NCBI GenBank assembly: GCA_965370435.1
Contig: CBDUUP010000002.1
Span: forward strand, 1-40,327
From: CBDUUP01 sp965370435
GTDB lineage: Bacteria > Chloroflexota > Anaerolineae > Anaerolineales > UBA11579
Reading direction: 5' to 3'
DNA length: 40,327 bases
The notes beneath the pieces were generated by a model, which saw only the letters and a program-made list of their open reading frames with translations, was not told the origin of the DNA and searched no databases. Shown here in pieces: positions 16,880 to 25,608 of this stretch. A program made the position numbers and the translations under genes. Positions within the stretch are counted from its first letter, which is position 1. Each line of letters begins with the position of its first letter.

Positions 16880-17887
16880 ATGAACTGGAATGATAAAGTT
16901 GTCCTCGTCACCGGCGGGACCGGTTCGTTCGGCAAGAAGTTTGTGGAGATCATGCTGGACGAATACCGCCCTGAAAAAGTGATCGTCTTCAGCCGGGACG
17001 AACTCAAGCAGCATGAGATGCGCACCGCCGGTTTCGACCAGCCCAACTTGCGTTATTTCATCGGCGACGTGCGCGACCAACAACGTCTGCGCCGGGCCAT
17101 GGATGGAGTGGACGTGGTGGTGCACGCCGCCGCGCTCAAGCAGGTCCCCGCCTGCGAGTACAACCCTATGGAGGCCATCAAGACCAACATCCTGGGAAGC
17201 AGCAACGTGGTGGAAGCCGCGCTGGATGCCGGGGTGAGCAAAGTGTTGGCTTTGAGCACCGATAAGGCGGTCAACCCGGTCAACCTGTATGGGGCTACCA
17301 AGCTGGCCGCCGAGAAGCTGGTGGTGCAGAGCAACGCCTACGCGGGCGGCAAGGTCACCCGCTATAGCTGCGTCCGTTATGGCAATGTGGTCGGCAGCCG
17401 GGGCAGCGTGGTTCCGCTGTTCCTCAAGCAGCGCGAGCAAGGCAAAGTCACCGTCACCGATGAGCGCATGACCCGCTTCTGGGTCTCGTTGGAGCAGGGT
17501 GTGCGTTTTGTGATCCGCTGCATCGAACAGATGCACGGCGGAGAGGTCTTCGTGCCCAAGATCCCCAGTACCACCACCGTGGACTTGGCCAGGGCCATCG
17601 CCCCGGAAGCGGAAATAGACTTCATCGGCATCCGTCCCGGCGAGAAGCTGCACGAGGTGTTGATCTCGGAGGACGAGGCCCGGGGAACCGTGGAACTTGA
17701 CGATATGTTCGTGGTGCAGCCGGTGCAGGCATTATGGTTCGGGTACGAATGGCGGGAGCTTGGCAAACCGCTGCCGGATGGTTTCCGCTACGCCAGCGAT
17801 ACCAATGAGGAACGGCTCAATCTCGACCAGATTCGAGAGATGGTCGCCCCCATCGAAGCGGCCTACAACGACGGGAGCTTAGCTTGA
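16880..17887 (+). CDS. UDP-GlcNAc 4,6-dehydratase, PseB/WbjB/CapE type
   Basis: SDR of 335 aa that makes a UDP-4-keto-6-deoxy-HexNAc. It has VTGGTGSFGKKF (residues 10-21), HAAALKQVPACEYNP, and the hallmark STDKAVNPVNLYGATK with Tyr137 and Lys141; this block is shared by the inverting (C5-epimerising) dehydratases. RPGEKLHE near residue 255 is also typical. Such enzymes feed either pseudaminic acid (PseB) or L-FucNAc/L-QuiNAc (WbjB, CapE). The next gene, overlapping by 1 nt, encodes an RmlD-like reductase rather than an aminotransferase, which favours the second route. The ATG at 16880 follows GGAGAAAG. Confidence 0.9.
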   Translation: MNWNDKVVLVTGGTGSFGKKFVEIMLDEYRPEKVIVFSRDELKQHEMRTAGFDQPNLRYFIGDVRDQQRLRRAMDGVDVVVHAAALKQVPACEYNPMEAIKTNILGSSNVVEAALDAGVSKVLALSTDKAVNPVNLYGATKLAAEKLVVQSNAYAGGKVTRYSCVRYGNVVGSRGSVVPLFLKQREQGKVTVTDERMTRFWVSLEQGVRFVIRCIEQMHGGEVFVPKIPSTTTVDLARAIAPEAEIDFIGIRPGEKLHEVLISEDEARGTVELDDMFVVQPVQALWFGYEWRELGKPLPDGFRYASDTNEERLNLDQIREMVAPIEAAYNDGSLA

Positions 17888-18804
17888 TGCGTTTATTGGT
17901 CACCGGCAGCAGCGGTTTATTGGGGTCTAACCTCTCCCTGGAGGCGGTGAAGCAGGGCCACGAGGTCTACGGCGTGGACCGCAATCCGTTGAACACCGAG
18001 ATTTTCAACCAACACCGTGCAGACCTTTTGGATCCAGGCGCGGTGGCGGAGGCCTTCGCCCAGATCAAGCCGGACTGGGTCGTTCACTGCGCCGCTCTCG
18101 CCAATCTGGAAGCCTGTGAAGCCGACCCCGACCTGGCCCATCAGATGAACGCGGACATGGCCGGGACTGTGGCGGCGGAGGCGGCCAAAGCTGGGGCGCG
18201 GATGGTGCATATTTCCACCGATGCAGTCTTTGATGGGATACGCGGCGGCTACGTTGAGACCGACGCACCCAACCCCCTCGGCGTTTACGCCCGGACCAAA
18301 TTGGCCGGGGAACATGCCGTGGCGGCTGCCCATCCAGAAGCCATCATCGCCCGGGTGAACTTCTACGGCTGGAGTCCAACCGGGGACCGCAGCCTGGCCG
18401 AGTTCTTCTTCAATAACATCTCGGCCGGGAAGAAAGTGAACGGCTTCACCGATCGTTACTTTTGCCCTATGCTGGTCAACGACCTGGTCCAAATCCTGAT
18501 GCAGATGTTGGAAGCCGGATTGCAAGGAATTTATCACACAGTCAGCGCTGAGCCGTTGAGCAAATATGCTTTCGGCCTCGTCATCGCCCGGCGGTTCGGG
18601 CTGGATGAGACCTTGATTCAGCCAATTGAATACACGCCCAGCGACCAGAACGCGGCCCGCTCCCCCAACCTGACCATGAACACCGGCAAGCTGGTCGGAG
18701 CTTTGGGCGAAGCCCCGCCCACCGTCATCTCAGGCATCCAACGCCTGTATGACTTATATAAGGAAGACTACCCGCAGAAACTGCGAGCGATGCTTAAAAA
18801 CTGA
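17887..18804 (+). CDS. RmlD-like nucleotide-sugar reductase
   Basis: SDR of 305 aa related to dTDP-4-dehydrorhamnose reductase and to the WbjC/CapF-like reductases. It has LLVTGSSGLLGSNL at the N-terminus, HCAALANLEACEADP, HISTDAVFDG and the catalytic YARTK motif. The likely job is reduction of the keto sugar made by the preceding dehydratase, with which it overlaps (TGATG). A TTG at 17884 is in frame; the ATG at 17887 is preferred for coupling. The substrate is inferred from context. Confidence 0.82.
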   Translation: MRLLVTGSSGLLGSNLSLEAVKQGHEVYGVDRNPLNTEIFNQHRADLLDPGAVAEAFAQIKPDWVVHCAALANLEACEADPDLAHQMNADMAGTVAAEAAKAGARMVHISTDAVFDGIRGGYVETDAPNPLGVYARTKLAGEHAVAAAHPEAIIARVNFYGWSPTGDRSLAEFFFNNISAGKKVNGFTDRYFCPMLVNDLVQILMQMLEAGLQGIYHTVSAEPLSKYAFGLVIARRFGLDETLIQPIEYTPSDQNAARSPNLTMNTGKLVGALGEAPPTVISGIQRLYDLYKEDYPQKLRAMLKN

Positions 18805-18807
18805 TCC

Positions 18808-18824
18808 ACCACAGAGACACAGAG
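18808..18824. repeat. ACCACAGAGACACAGAG half element, copy 2
   Basis: ACCACAGAGACACAGAG, identical to 17 nt of the left arm of the palindrome at 9306, lies just past the stop of the reductase gene but has no matching right arm. It looks like a decayed or partial copy. Confidence 0.75.
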
Positions 18825-18846
18825 AACAACAAACTTAATTTACTAT

Positions 18847-18893
18847 CCACTGACCACTACCCACTGACAACTGCCTACTGCCTACTGACAACT
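18847..18893. repeat. CCACTGACAACTGCCTACTG simple repeat
   Basis: Short words CACTGACCACTA, CCACTGACAACTG, CCTACTG and CCTACTGACAACTG follow one another directly upstream of the NeuB start. No protein-coding sense is apparent. The nearby sequence TGGAGC may serve as ribosome site for 18903. Confidence 0.6.
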
Positions 18894-18902
18894 GGAGCGC
18901 CT

Positions 18903-19970
18903 ATGGAAATAAAAATTGGAGACCGCCTCATCGGCCTTGACCACCCCACCTACTTCATCGCCGACGTAGCTGCCAACCACGACGGCGATCTGGAGCGCGC
19001 CAAGATGCTGATCCGTCTGGCGGCGGAAGCTGGGTCCGATGCGGCCAAATTTCAGAACTTCCGCGGCCCCCAGATCGTCTCCGATTACGGATTCAGAGCC
19101 TTAGGCGGGCAGCTCTCCCACCAGGCGAGTTGGAAGAAGAGCGTGGTGGAGGTTTATGATGACGCCTCCATCCCTTTCGAGTGGACCCAGCATCTGGCCG
19201 AGGAGTGCAGCCAGGCGGGTCTGGATTATATTTCGTCTCCCTACGACGACGAAGCCATTGAAATGCTGGATCCCTACCTCCCGGCTTATAAGGCTGGTTC
19301 GGGGCTGATGTCCTGGCCGAGCGGCATAGTCCGCATGGCCGAGAAGGGCAAGCCCATCCTGATCGCCACCGGGGCGGCGGACCTCAGCGACGTGGTGCGG
19401 GCGGTGCGGATGGTGCGGGAGGTCAACGACCAGATCGTGCTGATGCAGTGCAACACCAATTACACTGCCAGCGACGAAAATTACGACCACCTGCACCTCA
19501 ATGTGCTCAAGACCTACGCCTCCCTTTTCCCCGACGTGGTTCTGGGCCTTTCCGACCACACCCACAGCGTCGCGCCGGTGTTGGGCGCAGTGACGCTGGG
19601 CGCAAGAGTGATCGAGCGCCACTTCACCGACGACAACGACCGCGAAGGGCCGGATCATAAATTTGCCCTGAACCCCGAAACCTGGGCCAACATGGTCGCA
19701 GAAACCCGCATCCTGGAACGCGCCTTAGGCTCGGCGGACAAGTTCGTGGCCGGGAACGAGAAAGACACTTATGTCGTGCAGCGACGCTGCCTGCGAGCGG
19801 CGCGGGACATCCAGGCCGGTGAAACCCTCACCCCGGAGATGGTGGAGGCCCTGCGCCCCGCCACGCCCGGCGCCATCCCGCCCTACGAGATCGAAAACGT
19901 GATCGGAACCCGCGCCCTGACCGACCTCCCTTTCGGCAAAGACCTGCGCTGGACGGATTTGGGCGTTTAA
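18903..19970 (+). CDS. NeuB/SpsE-family sialic-acid-type synthase
   Basis: A 355-aa enzyme of the family that condenses phosphoenolpyruvate with an aldose (ManNAc or a 6-deoxy-diamino sugar) to a nine-carbon ulosonate. The TIM-barrel domain runs to about residue 280 with IADVAANHDGDLERA, DAAKFQNF, ISSPYDDEA, YKAGSG, ATGAADLSDV and LGLSDHT. The SAF (antifreeze-like) domain follows, with AARDIQAGETLT and IGTRALTDLPFGKDL. Its partner is probably the SpsF-like transferase at 21186, as spsE and spsF are paired in Bacillus. The window holds a second, different NeuB at 31972. Which sugar it uses is not evident. Confidence 0.88.
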   Translation: MEIKIGDRLIGLDHPTYFIADVAANHDGDLERAKMLIRLAAEAGSDAAKFQNFRGPQIVSDYGFRALGGQLSHQASWKKSVVEVYDDASIPFEWTQHLAEECSQAGLDYISSPYDDEAIEMLDPYLPAYKAGSGLMSWPSGIVRMAEKGKPILIATGAADLSDVVRAVRMVREVNDQIVLMQCNTNYTASDENYDHLHLNVLKTYASLFPDVVLGLSDHTHSVAPVLGAVTLGARVIERHFTDDNDREGPDHKFALNPETWANMVAETRILERALGSADKFVAGNEKDTYVVQRRCLRAARDIQAGETLTPEMVEALRPATPGAIPPYEIENVIGTRALTDLPFGKDLRWTDLGV

Positions 19971-19976
19971 CGTTCT

Positions 19977-19990
19977 AACGTTTAAACGTT
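19977..19990. repeat. AACGTTTAAACGTT palindrome
   Basis: A perfect 14-bp palindrome within the run of AACGTT/TTTAA words that fills the 28-nt gap between the NeuB stop and the next start. Its role is unknown; it may be a small repeat or a protein site. Confidence 0.5.
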
Positions 19991-19998
19991 TAACGATT

Positions 19999-21105
19999 AT
20001 GAGAGTACTGTACTTTACCAGAGACTACACTCCCCATGACCATCGCTTCTTGAGCGCGCTGGCGGGGACCGAGCATGAGGTGGTTTATCTGCGGCTGGAA
20101 CGGCGCGGGCGTCAATTGGAAGACCGCGCTTTGCCGCCGGAGGTCCAACAGGTATCCTGGGCGGGCGGGAAGTCCCCGGCGCGGCTGAGGGGCGGCCCCC
20201 GGCTGCTGCGCGGCCTCAAGCGAGTGATCGCTCAAGTCAAGCCCGACTTGATCCACGCCGGGCCGTTGCAGACGGTGGGCCTGCTGGCGGCGCTCTCCGG
20301 CTTCCATCCGCTGGTAACTATGCCCTGGGGTTCCGACCTGATGCTGGATGCGGATAAGGACGCCCGTTATCGCTGGGCGACGCGTTACGTCCTTCGGCGC
20401 AGCGACGTGATGGTAGGCGACTGCGAGGCCGTGCGCCAGAAGGCCATCGCCTTCGGCATGGAGGCTGACAGGATCGTCACCTTCCCCTGGGGCGTGGACT
20501 TGGCCCAATTCTCCCCCGGCGAGGACGGCGGCTTGCGCGCTCGCAAGGGCTGGGAAGAGAACTTCGTTCTGCTCTCCACTCGCTCCTGGGAGCCGGTCTA
20601 CGGCGTGGACGCGCTGGCCCGGGCCTTCGTCCTGGCCGCCCAACAGCGGCCCGAACTGCGCCTTTTCATGCTGGGAGGCGGTTCGCAGGCCGGATTGCTC
20701 CGCCAGATAGTCTCGCGGGGCGGCGTGCAGGACAAAGTGTACTTCCCCGGCCGGATCGGGCAGGATGACCTGCCCCGCTACTACCGGGCCGCCGACTTGT
20801 ACCTCAGCGCCTCCCACAGCGATGGCTCTTCGGTCTCGCTGATGGAGTCCCTGGCGTGCGGCTGCCCTGCGCTGGTCTCCGACATCCCCGGCAACCGCGA
20901 ATGGGTGACCCCCGGCCAGCAGGGCTGGCAGTTCCCCGACGGCGACCCGCAGGCCCTGGCGAAAGCTATCCTGCGTGCCGTGGAAGAACGCGGCCGCCTC
21001 CCGGAGATGGCCCAAGCCGCCCGCTCCCTGGCCGAAGACCGCGCCGACTGGAACAAGAACTTCAAGGAATTGTTGAGAGCTTATGAGATTGCTACGTCAG
21101 ATTAA
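19999..21105 (+). CDS. Glycosyltransferase family 4
   Basis: GT-B retaining glycosyltransferase of 368 aa. The N-terminal lobe begins MRVLYFTRDYTPHD; the linker region has WGVDLAQFSPGE, and the C-terminal lobe has VYFPGRIGQDDLPRYYRAAD followed by the nucleotide-sugar motif SDGSSVSLMESLACGCPALV with the E-X7-E-like acidic pair. It is cytoplasmic or membrane-peripheral and adds one sugar to the growing lipid-linked glycan. Donor not predictable. An ACCACGAAG palindrome begins at its stop codon. Confidence 0.9.
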   Translation: MRVLYFTRDYTPHDHRFLSALAGTEHEVVYLRLERRGRQLEDRALPPEVQQVSWAGGKSPARLRGGPRLLRGLKRVIAQVKPDLIHAGPLQTVGLLAALSGFHPLVTMPWGSDLMLDADKDARYRWATRYVLRRSDVMVGDCEAVRQKAIAFGMEADRIVTFPWGVDLAQFSPGEDGGLRARKGWEENFVLLSTRSWEPVYGVDALARAFVLAAQQRPELRLFMLGGGSQAGLLRQIVSRGGVQDKVYFPGRIGQDDLPRYYRAADLYLSASHSDGSSVSLMESLACGCPALVSDIPGNREWVTPGQQGWQFPDGDPQALAKAILRAVEERGRLPEMAQAARSLAEDRADWNKNFKELLRAYEIATSD

Positions 21106-21170
21106 CCACGAAGACACGAAGTCACTAAGAAAAAACAAAAAAACTTTGTGTCTTGGTGTCTTTGTGGTAA
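21104..21170. repeat. ACCACGAAGACACGAAG palindromic element, copy 3
   Basis: Imperfect inverted repeat (AACCACGAAGACACGAAG on the left, CTTGGTGTCTTTGTGGTAA on the right) that begins inside the stop codon of the glycosyltransferase and ends 15 nt before the next ATG. It is a sequence variant of the element at 9306 and closest to the copy at 31151. Confidence 0.8.
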
Positions 21171-21185
21171 GAAAATGAGAAACGA

Positions 21186-21950
21186 ATGACCAAACCAAGA
21201 ACCCTCGCCATCATCCAGGCCCGCATGGCCTCCCAACGCTTGCCCGGCAAAGTGTTAGCCGACATCGCCGGGCAGCCGATGCTGGCCTGGGTGGTGGAGC
21301 GCAGCCGCTTGGCCGAGACCCTGGATGGGGTGGCAGTGGCGACCACGGTTGACCCCTCCGATGACCCGGTGGCAGCGCTGTGCGAAGCCCGCGGCTGGGC
21401 CTACACTCGCGGCAGCATGCAAGACGTACTGGACCGCTACTACCAGGCCGCCAAACAGCATCAGGCTGAGGTCATCGTCCGCATCACCGCCGACTGCCCG
21501 TTGATGGACCCCGGATTGATTGACCACATGGTCAACATCTTTCTCTCCGCCGATCCGCCGCTGGACTTCGCCGCCAACCGCCTTCCGGAGGGGCGCACCT
21601 ATCCTATTGGCCTGGATATCGAGGTCTGCACTTTCGCGGCGCTGGAGACCGCCTGGCAGGAAGCGACCGCTCCCCACCAGCGCGAACACGTGATGCCTTT
21701 CCTCTACGAGAACCGGGAGCGCTTCAACGTGCTGCTGGTCCATCACCCGGAGGACTACGGCGCGCTGCGTTGGACGGTGGACACGCCCCAGGACCTGGAA
21801 GCGGTGCGCCAAATATTCGCCCACCTGGAAGGGCGGGAGGCGTTCACCTGGCTGGAAGCGCTGGAGGTCTACCGGCAAAACCCGTCCCTGGCCGAGATCA
21901 ACGCCTCGGTGAAACACAAATTTTATAGCGAAACAGAAGATATTAAGTAA
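21186..21950 (+). CDS. spsF: SpsF-like cytidylyltransferase
   Basis: A 254-aa nucleotidyltransferase of the CMP-sugar synthetase/SpsF group, which activates ulosonates as CMP sugars. Seen are the nucleotide loop IIQARMASQRLPGKVL at the N-terminus, DVLDRYYQAA, and RITADCPLMDP, which places the catalytic Asp, then LRWTVDTPQDLE near the C-terminus. It is the second cytidylyltransferase of the window and differs from the NeuA type at 31224. Its probable partner is the NeuB at 18903, one glycosyltransferase gene upstream. Confidence 0.87.
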   Translation: MTKPRTLAIIQARMASQRLPGKVLADIAGQPMLAWVVERSRLAETLDGVAVATTVDPSDDPVAALCEARGWAYTRGSMQDVLDRYYQAAKQHQAEVIVRITADCPLMDPGLIDHMVNIFLSADPPLDFAANRLPEGRTYPIGLDIEVCTFAALETAWQEATAPHQREHVMPFLYENRERFNVLLVHHPEDYGALRWTVDTPQDLEAVRQIFAHLEGREAFTWLEALEVYRQNPSLAEINASVKHKFYSETEDIK

Positions 21951-21968
21951 GATATTTTGTATAATCAG

Positions 21969-22844
21969 ATGCCTGAAACCGTCGAGAACTGCCTTTTGTG
22001 CAATAGCAACCAGAGCCGCCCTTTTGACCGGCGTCAATTCCGCGGCCATCCGGTGACCAACCGCCTCTGCGCCAACTGCGGTCTGGTCTACCAGTCCCCG
22101 CGCATGACCCCGGCGGAAATGGAGGCCTTCTACGAGGCCGAGTACCGGGACCTCTATCAAGGCGGAGAAGGCCCCGCCGAGAAAGACCTGGTCCAGCAGC
22201 GAGGCCGGGTCAAATCCCTGCTGGCCTTCGCCCAGAGACGGGTGAACGAGGTCAACCGCCACCTGGATATCGGCTGCTCCGCCGGGATCCTCTTGCAGGG
22301 GTTTCAGGGCGCGTATGACTCATCACCCGCCGGGGTGGAGCCGGGCGATGCTTACCGGGCCTACGCCCAGGCGAGCGGTTTGACGGTGTACGCCTCGCTG
22401 GAAGAACTCAAGGAAGGCCAGACGGAGCGGTTTGATCTGGTCAGCATGGCCCACGTGCTGGAGCACATCGGCGATCCGGTCGCCTATCTGGCCGACTTGC
22501 GGGAGAGCTTGCTCGCCCAGGATGGTTGGCTGCTCCTTGAAGTCCCCAACCTCTACGCCCACGACAGCTTCGAGGTGGCCCATAACGTATCGTTCAGCGC
22601 CCATACCTTGACCCAAACCCTGGCCCAGGCCGGATTCGAGACCGCCGCAATGAAGAAGCACGGCCAGCCGCGCTCCCAGCTTTTGCCGCTCTATCTGACC
22701 GCCCTGGCGCGCCCACTATCCGATCCGAAGCCCGTCCCGGTCCGACCCGAACGAAGCGTGGCCCTCAAACGGAAACTGGGCTTCTTACGCCGCCGCATCC
22801 TAACCCGTTTGGCTCCCCGCCGAGCCTGGATCAAACCCTCGTGA
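21969..22844 (+). CDS. SAM methyltransferase with N-terminal zinc-finger
   Basis: A protein of about 290 aa with CLLCNSN and CANCGLVYQSPRM near the N-terminus, a four-cysteine site like that in sugar C-methyltransferases and related family-13 methyltransferases, then HLDIGCSAGILLQGF (motif I) and HVLEHIGDP. It probably methylates a nucleotide sugar or glycan residue. The N-terminal start is uncertain: TTG 21957 and ATG 21969 are in frame and neither has a clear ribosome site. It begins the run of closely spaced genes to 25608 (gaps of 1-4 nt). Confidence 0.8.
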   Translation: MPETVENCLLCNSNQSRPFDRRQFRGHPVTNRLCANCGLVYQSPRMTPAEMEAFYEAEYRDLYQGGEGPAEKDLVQQRGRVKSLLAFAQRRVNEVNRHLDIGCSAGILLQGFQGAYDSSPAGVEPGDAYRAYAQASGLTVYASLEELKEGQTERFDLVSMAHVLEHIGDPVAYLADLRESLLAQDGWLLLEVPNLYAHDSFEVAHNVSFSAHTLTQTLAQAGFETAAMKKHGQPRSQLLPLYLTALARPLSDPKPVPVRPERSVALKRKLGFLRRRILTRLAPRRAWIKPS

Positions 22845-22848
22845 CAAC

Positions 22849-23742
22849 ATGACCTTTCTGACGATCTTCACCGCCCCCAAACCCTTCACCGACCCCCACG
22901 TTGCCACCATCCAGCGCAATGCGGTCCGATCCTGGCTGCAACTGGGGGATGACGTAGAAGTGCTGATGGTCGGCGACGAGGAAGGCATGGCCGAAGCCTC
23001 CGCCGAGATGGGAGTCCGCCACCTGACCGGCGTGGCCGTCAACGAGTACGGCACCCCGCTGGTCAGTTCGATCTTCGAGTTGGCCCGTCAAGCCAGCCAG
23101 GGGTCTTTGCTGGCCTACGTCAATGCCGACATCCTGCTCATGCCTGACCTGGTTGAGACTGCCCGCCGAGTCAGCCAGCAGACCGATGATTTCCTGATGG
23201 TCGGTCAGCGCTGGAACCTGAGCGTGGACCGGATATTGAATTTCGATGATGGCTGGGTGGGACGCCTGCGCGATGACGTGGCGCAGCGCGGCCAACTTCA
23301 TCTCCCCACCGGCAGCGATTATTTCATCTTCCCCCGCCGCCTGTATACCCAGATCCCCGATTTCGCCATCGGGCGGGCCGGTTGGGATAACTGGATGATC
23401 TACCACGGCTGCCAGCAGCCCTGGCCGGTGGTGGATACCACCCAATCGGCGATGGTAGTGCACCAGAGCCACGATTACGGCCACCTTCCCGGCGGCCGGG
23501 TGCATTACAAACTGGGTGAGACCGAGCGCAACGCCCAGTTGGGCGGCGGGCACGTGAATATGTATATCTTGTTGGATGCGGGCCACGAAATTGTGAACGG
23601 CAAGCTGCGCCCGGCCCGTCTCACCCCGGCGCGCCTGGTCCGGCGGGTGGAACTGCGCCTGACACCGCCCGACGACCAACGCCGCGGCCTGCGCTGGCGG
23701 GCGGTGCGCGGCCTTCGCCGCCTCCGCCGGAGGATGACTTAG
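22849..23742 (+). CDS. GT-A-like glycosyltransferase
   Basis: A 297-aa protein with a nucleotide-diphospho-sugar transferase look: MTFLTIFTAPKPF at the N-terminus, a strand ending in AYVNADILLMPDL in the place of the metal-binding DXD, then GSDYFIFPRRLY and GRAGWDNWMIYHG, the acceptor/catalytic segment of this group. The C-terminus is strongly basic (RRAVRGLRRLRRR-like), which could hold it at the membrane. The DXD is reduced to NAD, so metal use may differ. Function as a glycosyltransferase is a fold-level inference. Confidence 0.7.
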   Translation: MTFLTIFTAPKPFTDPHVATIQRNAVRSWLQLGDDVEVLMVGDEEGMAEASAEMGVRHLTGVAVNEYGTPLVSSIFELARQASQGSLLAYVNADILLMPDLVETARRVSQQTDDFLMVGQRWNLSVDRILNFDDGWVGRLRDDVAQRGQLHLPTGSDYFIFPRRLYTQIPDFAIGRAGWDNWMIYHGCQQPWPVVDTTQSAMVVHQSHDYGHLPGGRVHYKLGETERNAQLGGGHVNMYILLDAGHEIVNGKLRPARLTPARLVRRVELRLTPPDDQRRGLRWRAVRGLRRLRRRMT

Positions 23743-23743
23743 C

Positions 23744-24742
23744 ATGAGTCGAGTCGGCATCAACCCCGCCCGGGGCAAGTTCACCGCTTACCGTCCCACC
23801 CGGGTCACGGCCGCGGTCTTGACCTTCGTCCCCCACCTGGACGGCTACTTCCGGCAACGGCTGGATGTTCTGCGCCTGACACTGGCCAGTCTGCGAGCCC
23901 ATGCCGGACAGCCCCTGGACTTGATGGTGTTCGACAACGGGAGCTGCGCGCCGGTGGTGGATGCGCTGCGGGAACTGCGCGACCAGGGCGTGATCCAATA
24001 CTTACTGCTGTCGGGCAGCAATATCGGCAAGATCGGCGCGTTCCAGATGATCTTCAACGCCGCGCCCGGCGAGTTGGTCGCCTACTGCGATGATGACATC
24101 TTCTTTTACCCCGGCTGGCTGGATGTCCACCTACGCATCATGGACGCCTTCCCCAAGGTAGGGATGGTGTGCGGAGCGCCGGTGCGCAACGCCGCCAACT
24201 ACACCCGCCAGACCGCCGAACTGCTGACCGCCGCCTGGGGCGGGTCATTGACCGTCTCCCATTCCCGCCGCATCCAGGATGAATGGGAGGCCGATTGGGC
24301 CAGCAGCACCGGCCGCGACCCCCAAGAACACCTCACGGCCACCCAGGATCACCTGGACCTGGTGGTCAAGTCCGGCGAGGTGGAGGCCATCGCTTCGGGC
24401 AATCATTTTCAGTTCCTGGCCCGTAAAAAAGCCATCCAGGAAGCCCTGCCGGAGGATTGGAGCGGCAAGCTGATGGGGAAAATGGTGGAACTGGATTATG
24501 CCGTCGAAGACCTGGGCTACCTGCGCCTCTCCACCGTGGACCGCTGCGTCCGCCACATCGGAAACCTGGTCAGCCCCGCGCTGGCGGAAGAGGCCCGCGC
24601 CCTGGGCTTGGACGTGGAGCAGGAGCTTGGACGGCCGACCGCCGCGCGGCGGCATTGGCTGCTGCGCCTTCCGGGGATGGGCCGGGTCTTGCGGGCGGTC
24701 TACAACTGGATATTCAATATTTTGCACGGCGTGGACGGATAA
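23744..24742 (+). CDS. Glycosyltransferase family 2
   Basis: An inverting GT-A glycosyltransferase of 332 aa. VTAAVLTFVPHLDGYF opens the fold, LDLMVFDNGS gives the first Asp, and YCDDDIFFYPGWLD (Asp116-118) is the metal and nucleotide site. A hydrophobic segment near the C-terminus (VLRAVYNWIFNILHG) may bind the membrane. It follows the previous gene by 1 nt and precedes the sulfotransferase by 2 nt, so the three are co-expressed. Confidence 0.88.
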   Translation: MSRVGINPARGKFTAYRPTRVTAAVLTFVPHLDGYFRQRLDVLRLTLASLRAHAGQPLDLMVFDNGSCAPVVDALRELRDQGVIQYLLLSGSNIGKIGAFQMIFNAAPGELVAYCDDDIFFYPGWLDVHLRIMDAFPKVGMVCGAPVRNAANYTRQTAELLTAAWGGSLTVSHSRRIQDEWEADWASSTGRDPQEHLTATQDHLDLVVKSGEVEAIASGNHFQFLARKKAIQEALPEDWSGKLMGKMVELDYAVEDLGYLRLSTVDRCVRHIGNLVSPALAEEARALGLDVEQELGRPTAARRHWLLRLPGMGRVLRAVYNWIFNILHGVDG

Positions 24743-24744
24743 CG

Positions 24745-25608
24745 ATGCGGACGGATATTGTGGTTAAACATTGGCTCAAGCTGCTGCGCTGGCGTTTCCG
24801 GCGTGCGGGCGCGGCCCTGCGCTGGGGCAATGCTCAATTGCAGCAGACCCCGGCGGTCCTCGGCGCCGCCATGCCTAAATCCGGCTCGCATTTGATCAGC
24901 CAGATATTGCGCGGCCTCACCCAACTGGGGCCTTTTGTGGCCCCGGGTTTCCCCCCGGTCAACCGGCGCGAGGATAACAGCATCCTGCCTCCCCAGGCTG
25001 TGTTGGCGAATATTCAGAGGATGTGTCCGGGCGACCTCCGCTATGGCTACATCCGCCACGAAGCGCCTTTTGTGGAAGCCTTGACCCAACCGGGCCGAGC
25101 CATGACATTTGTCTACCGGGACCCCCGCGACCTCATCATCTCTTCCATTCATTATGCCACCGAGATGCACGAAGGCCACGGGATGCACACCTATTACACC
25201 GAGCGCCTTACCAGCATAGAAGCGCGCATCAACGCCGAGATATTCGGAGTGGAAGAGCCGGGCTTCGAGTTCCCCGACATCCGTACGCGCTATGAACGCT
25301 ATCTGGGCTGGTTGGCGCAGCCCGAAACGCTCAGCCTGCGCTTTGAAGACCTCATCCTGGACCGGGACGCCGCTCTGGGCCGGATATGGGATTATCTGGA
25401 GACCCGAGGTTTCACAGCTACCGTGTCCAGGGAGCGGGCCGTGGAAGTTCTTAAGGAGAGCATCGCCCCGAAGAAGTCAGGCACTTTCCGCAAGGGACAA
25501 CCCGGTAACTGGCGAGAGCACTTCACCGAGGCCAATAAAACCGCTTTCAAAGAGGCCGCCGGAGACTTATTGATGCGGTTGAAGTATGAGCAAAACAATG
25601 ATTGGTAA
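24745..25608 (+). CDS. Sulfotransferase, Sulfotransfer_1 type
   Basis: PAPS-dependent sulfotransferase (287 aa) of the cytosolic/estrogen-sulfotransferase-like family, different from the pair at 10435 and 11318. The 5' loop is AAMPKSGSHLISQI (Lys45), the 3'-phosphate site is FVYRDPRDLIISSIHY (from 122), and the C-terminal RKGQPGNWREHF is the classic PAPS-clamping motif. The reading frame extends far upstream, but that part is a shadow of the preceding glycosyltransferase; ATG 24745 is taken. Its last codons overlap an 11-bp direct repeat that flanks a small palindromic element. Confidence 0.9.
   Translation: MRTDIVVKHWLKLLRWRFRRAGAALRWGNAQLQQTPAVLGAAMPKSGSHLISQILRGLTQLGPFVAPGFPPVNRREDNSILPPQAVLANIQRMCPGDLRYGYIRHEAPFVEALTQPGRAMTFVYRDPRDLIISSIHYATEMHEGHGMHTYYTERLTSIEARINAEIFGVEEPGFEFPDIRTRYERYLGWLAQPETLSLRFEDLILDRDAALGRIWDYLETRGFTATVSRERAVEVLKESIAPKKSGTFRKGQPGNWREHFTEANKTAFKEAAGDLLMRLKYEQNNDW

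Noticed and set aside
18808..18893. CRISPR-like array in the repeated words before NeuB
   Set aside because: The units are too short and irregular, with no spacers of constant length and no cas gene in the window.
24457..24744. Upstream extension of the third sulfotransferase
   Set aside because: It overlaps the well-supported glycosyltransferase in another frame and has no conserved content; ATG 24745 follows that gene's stop.
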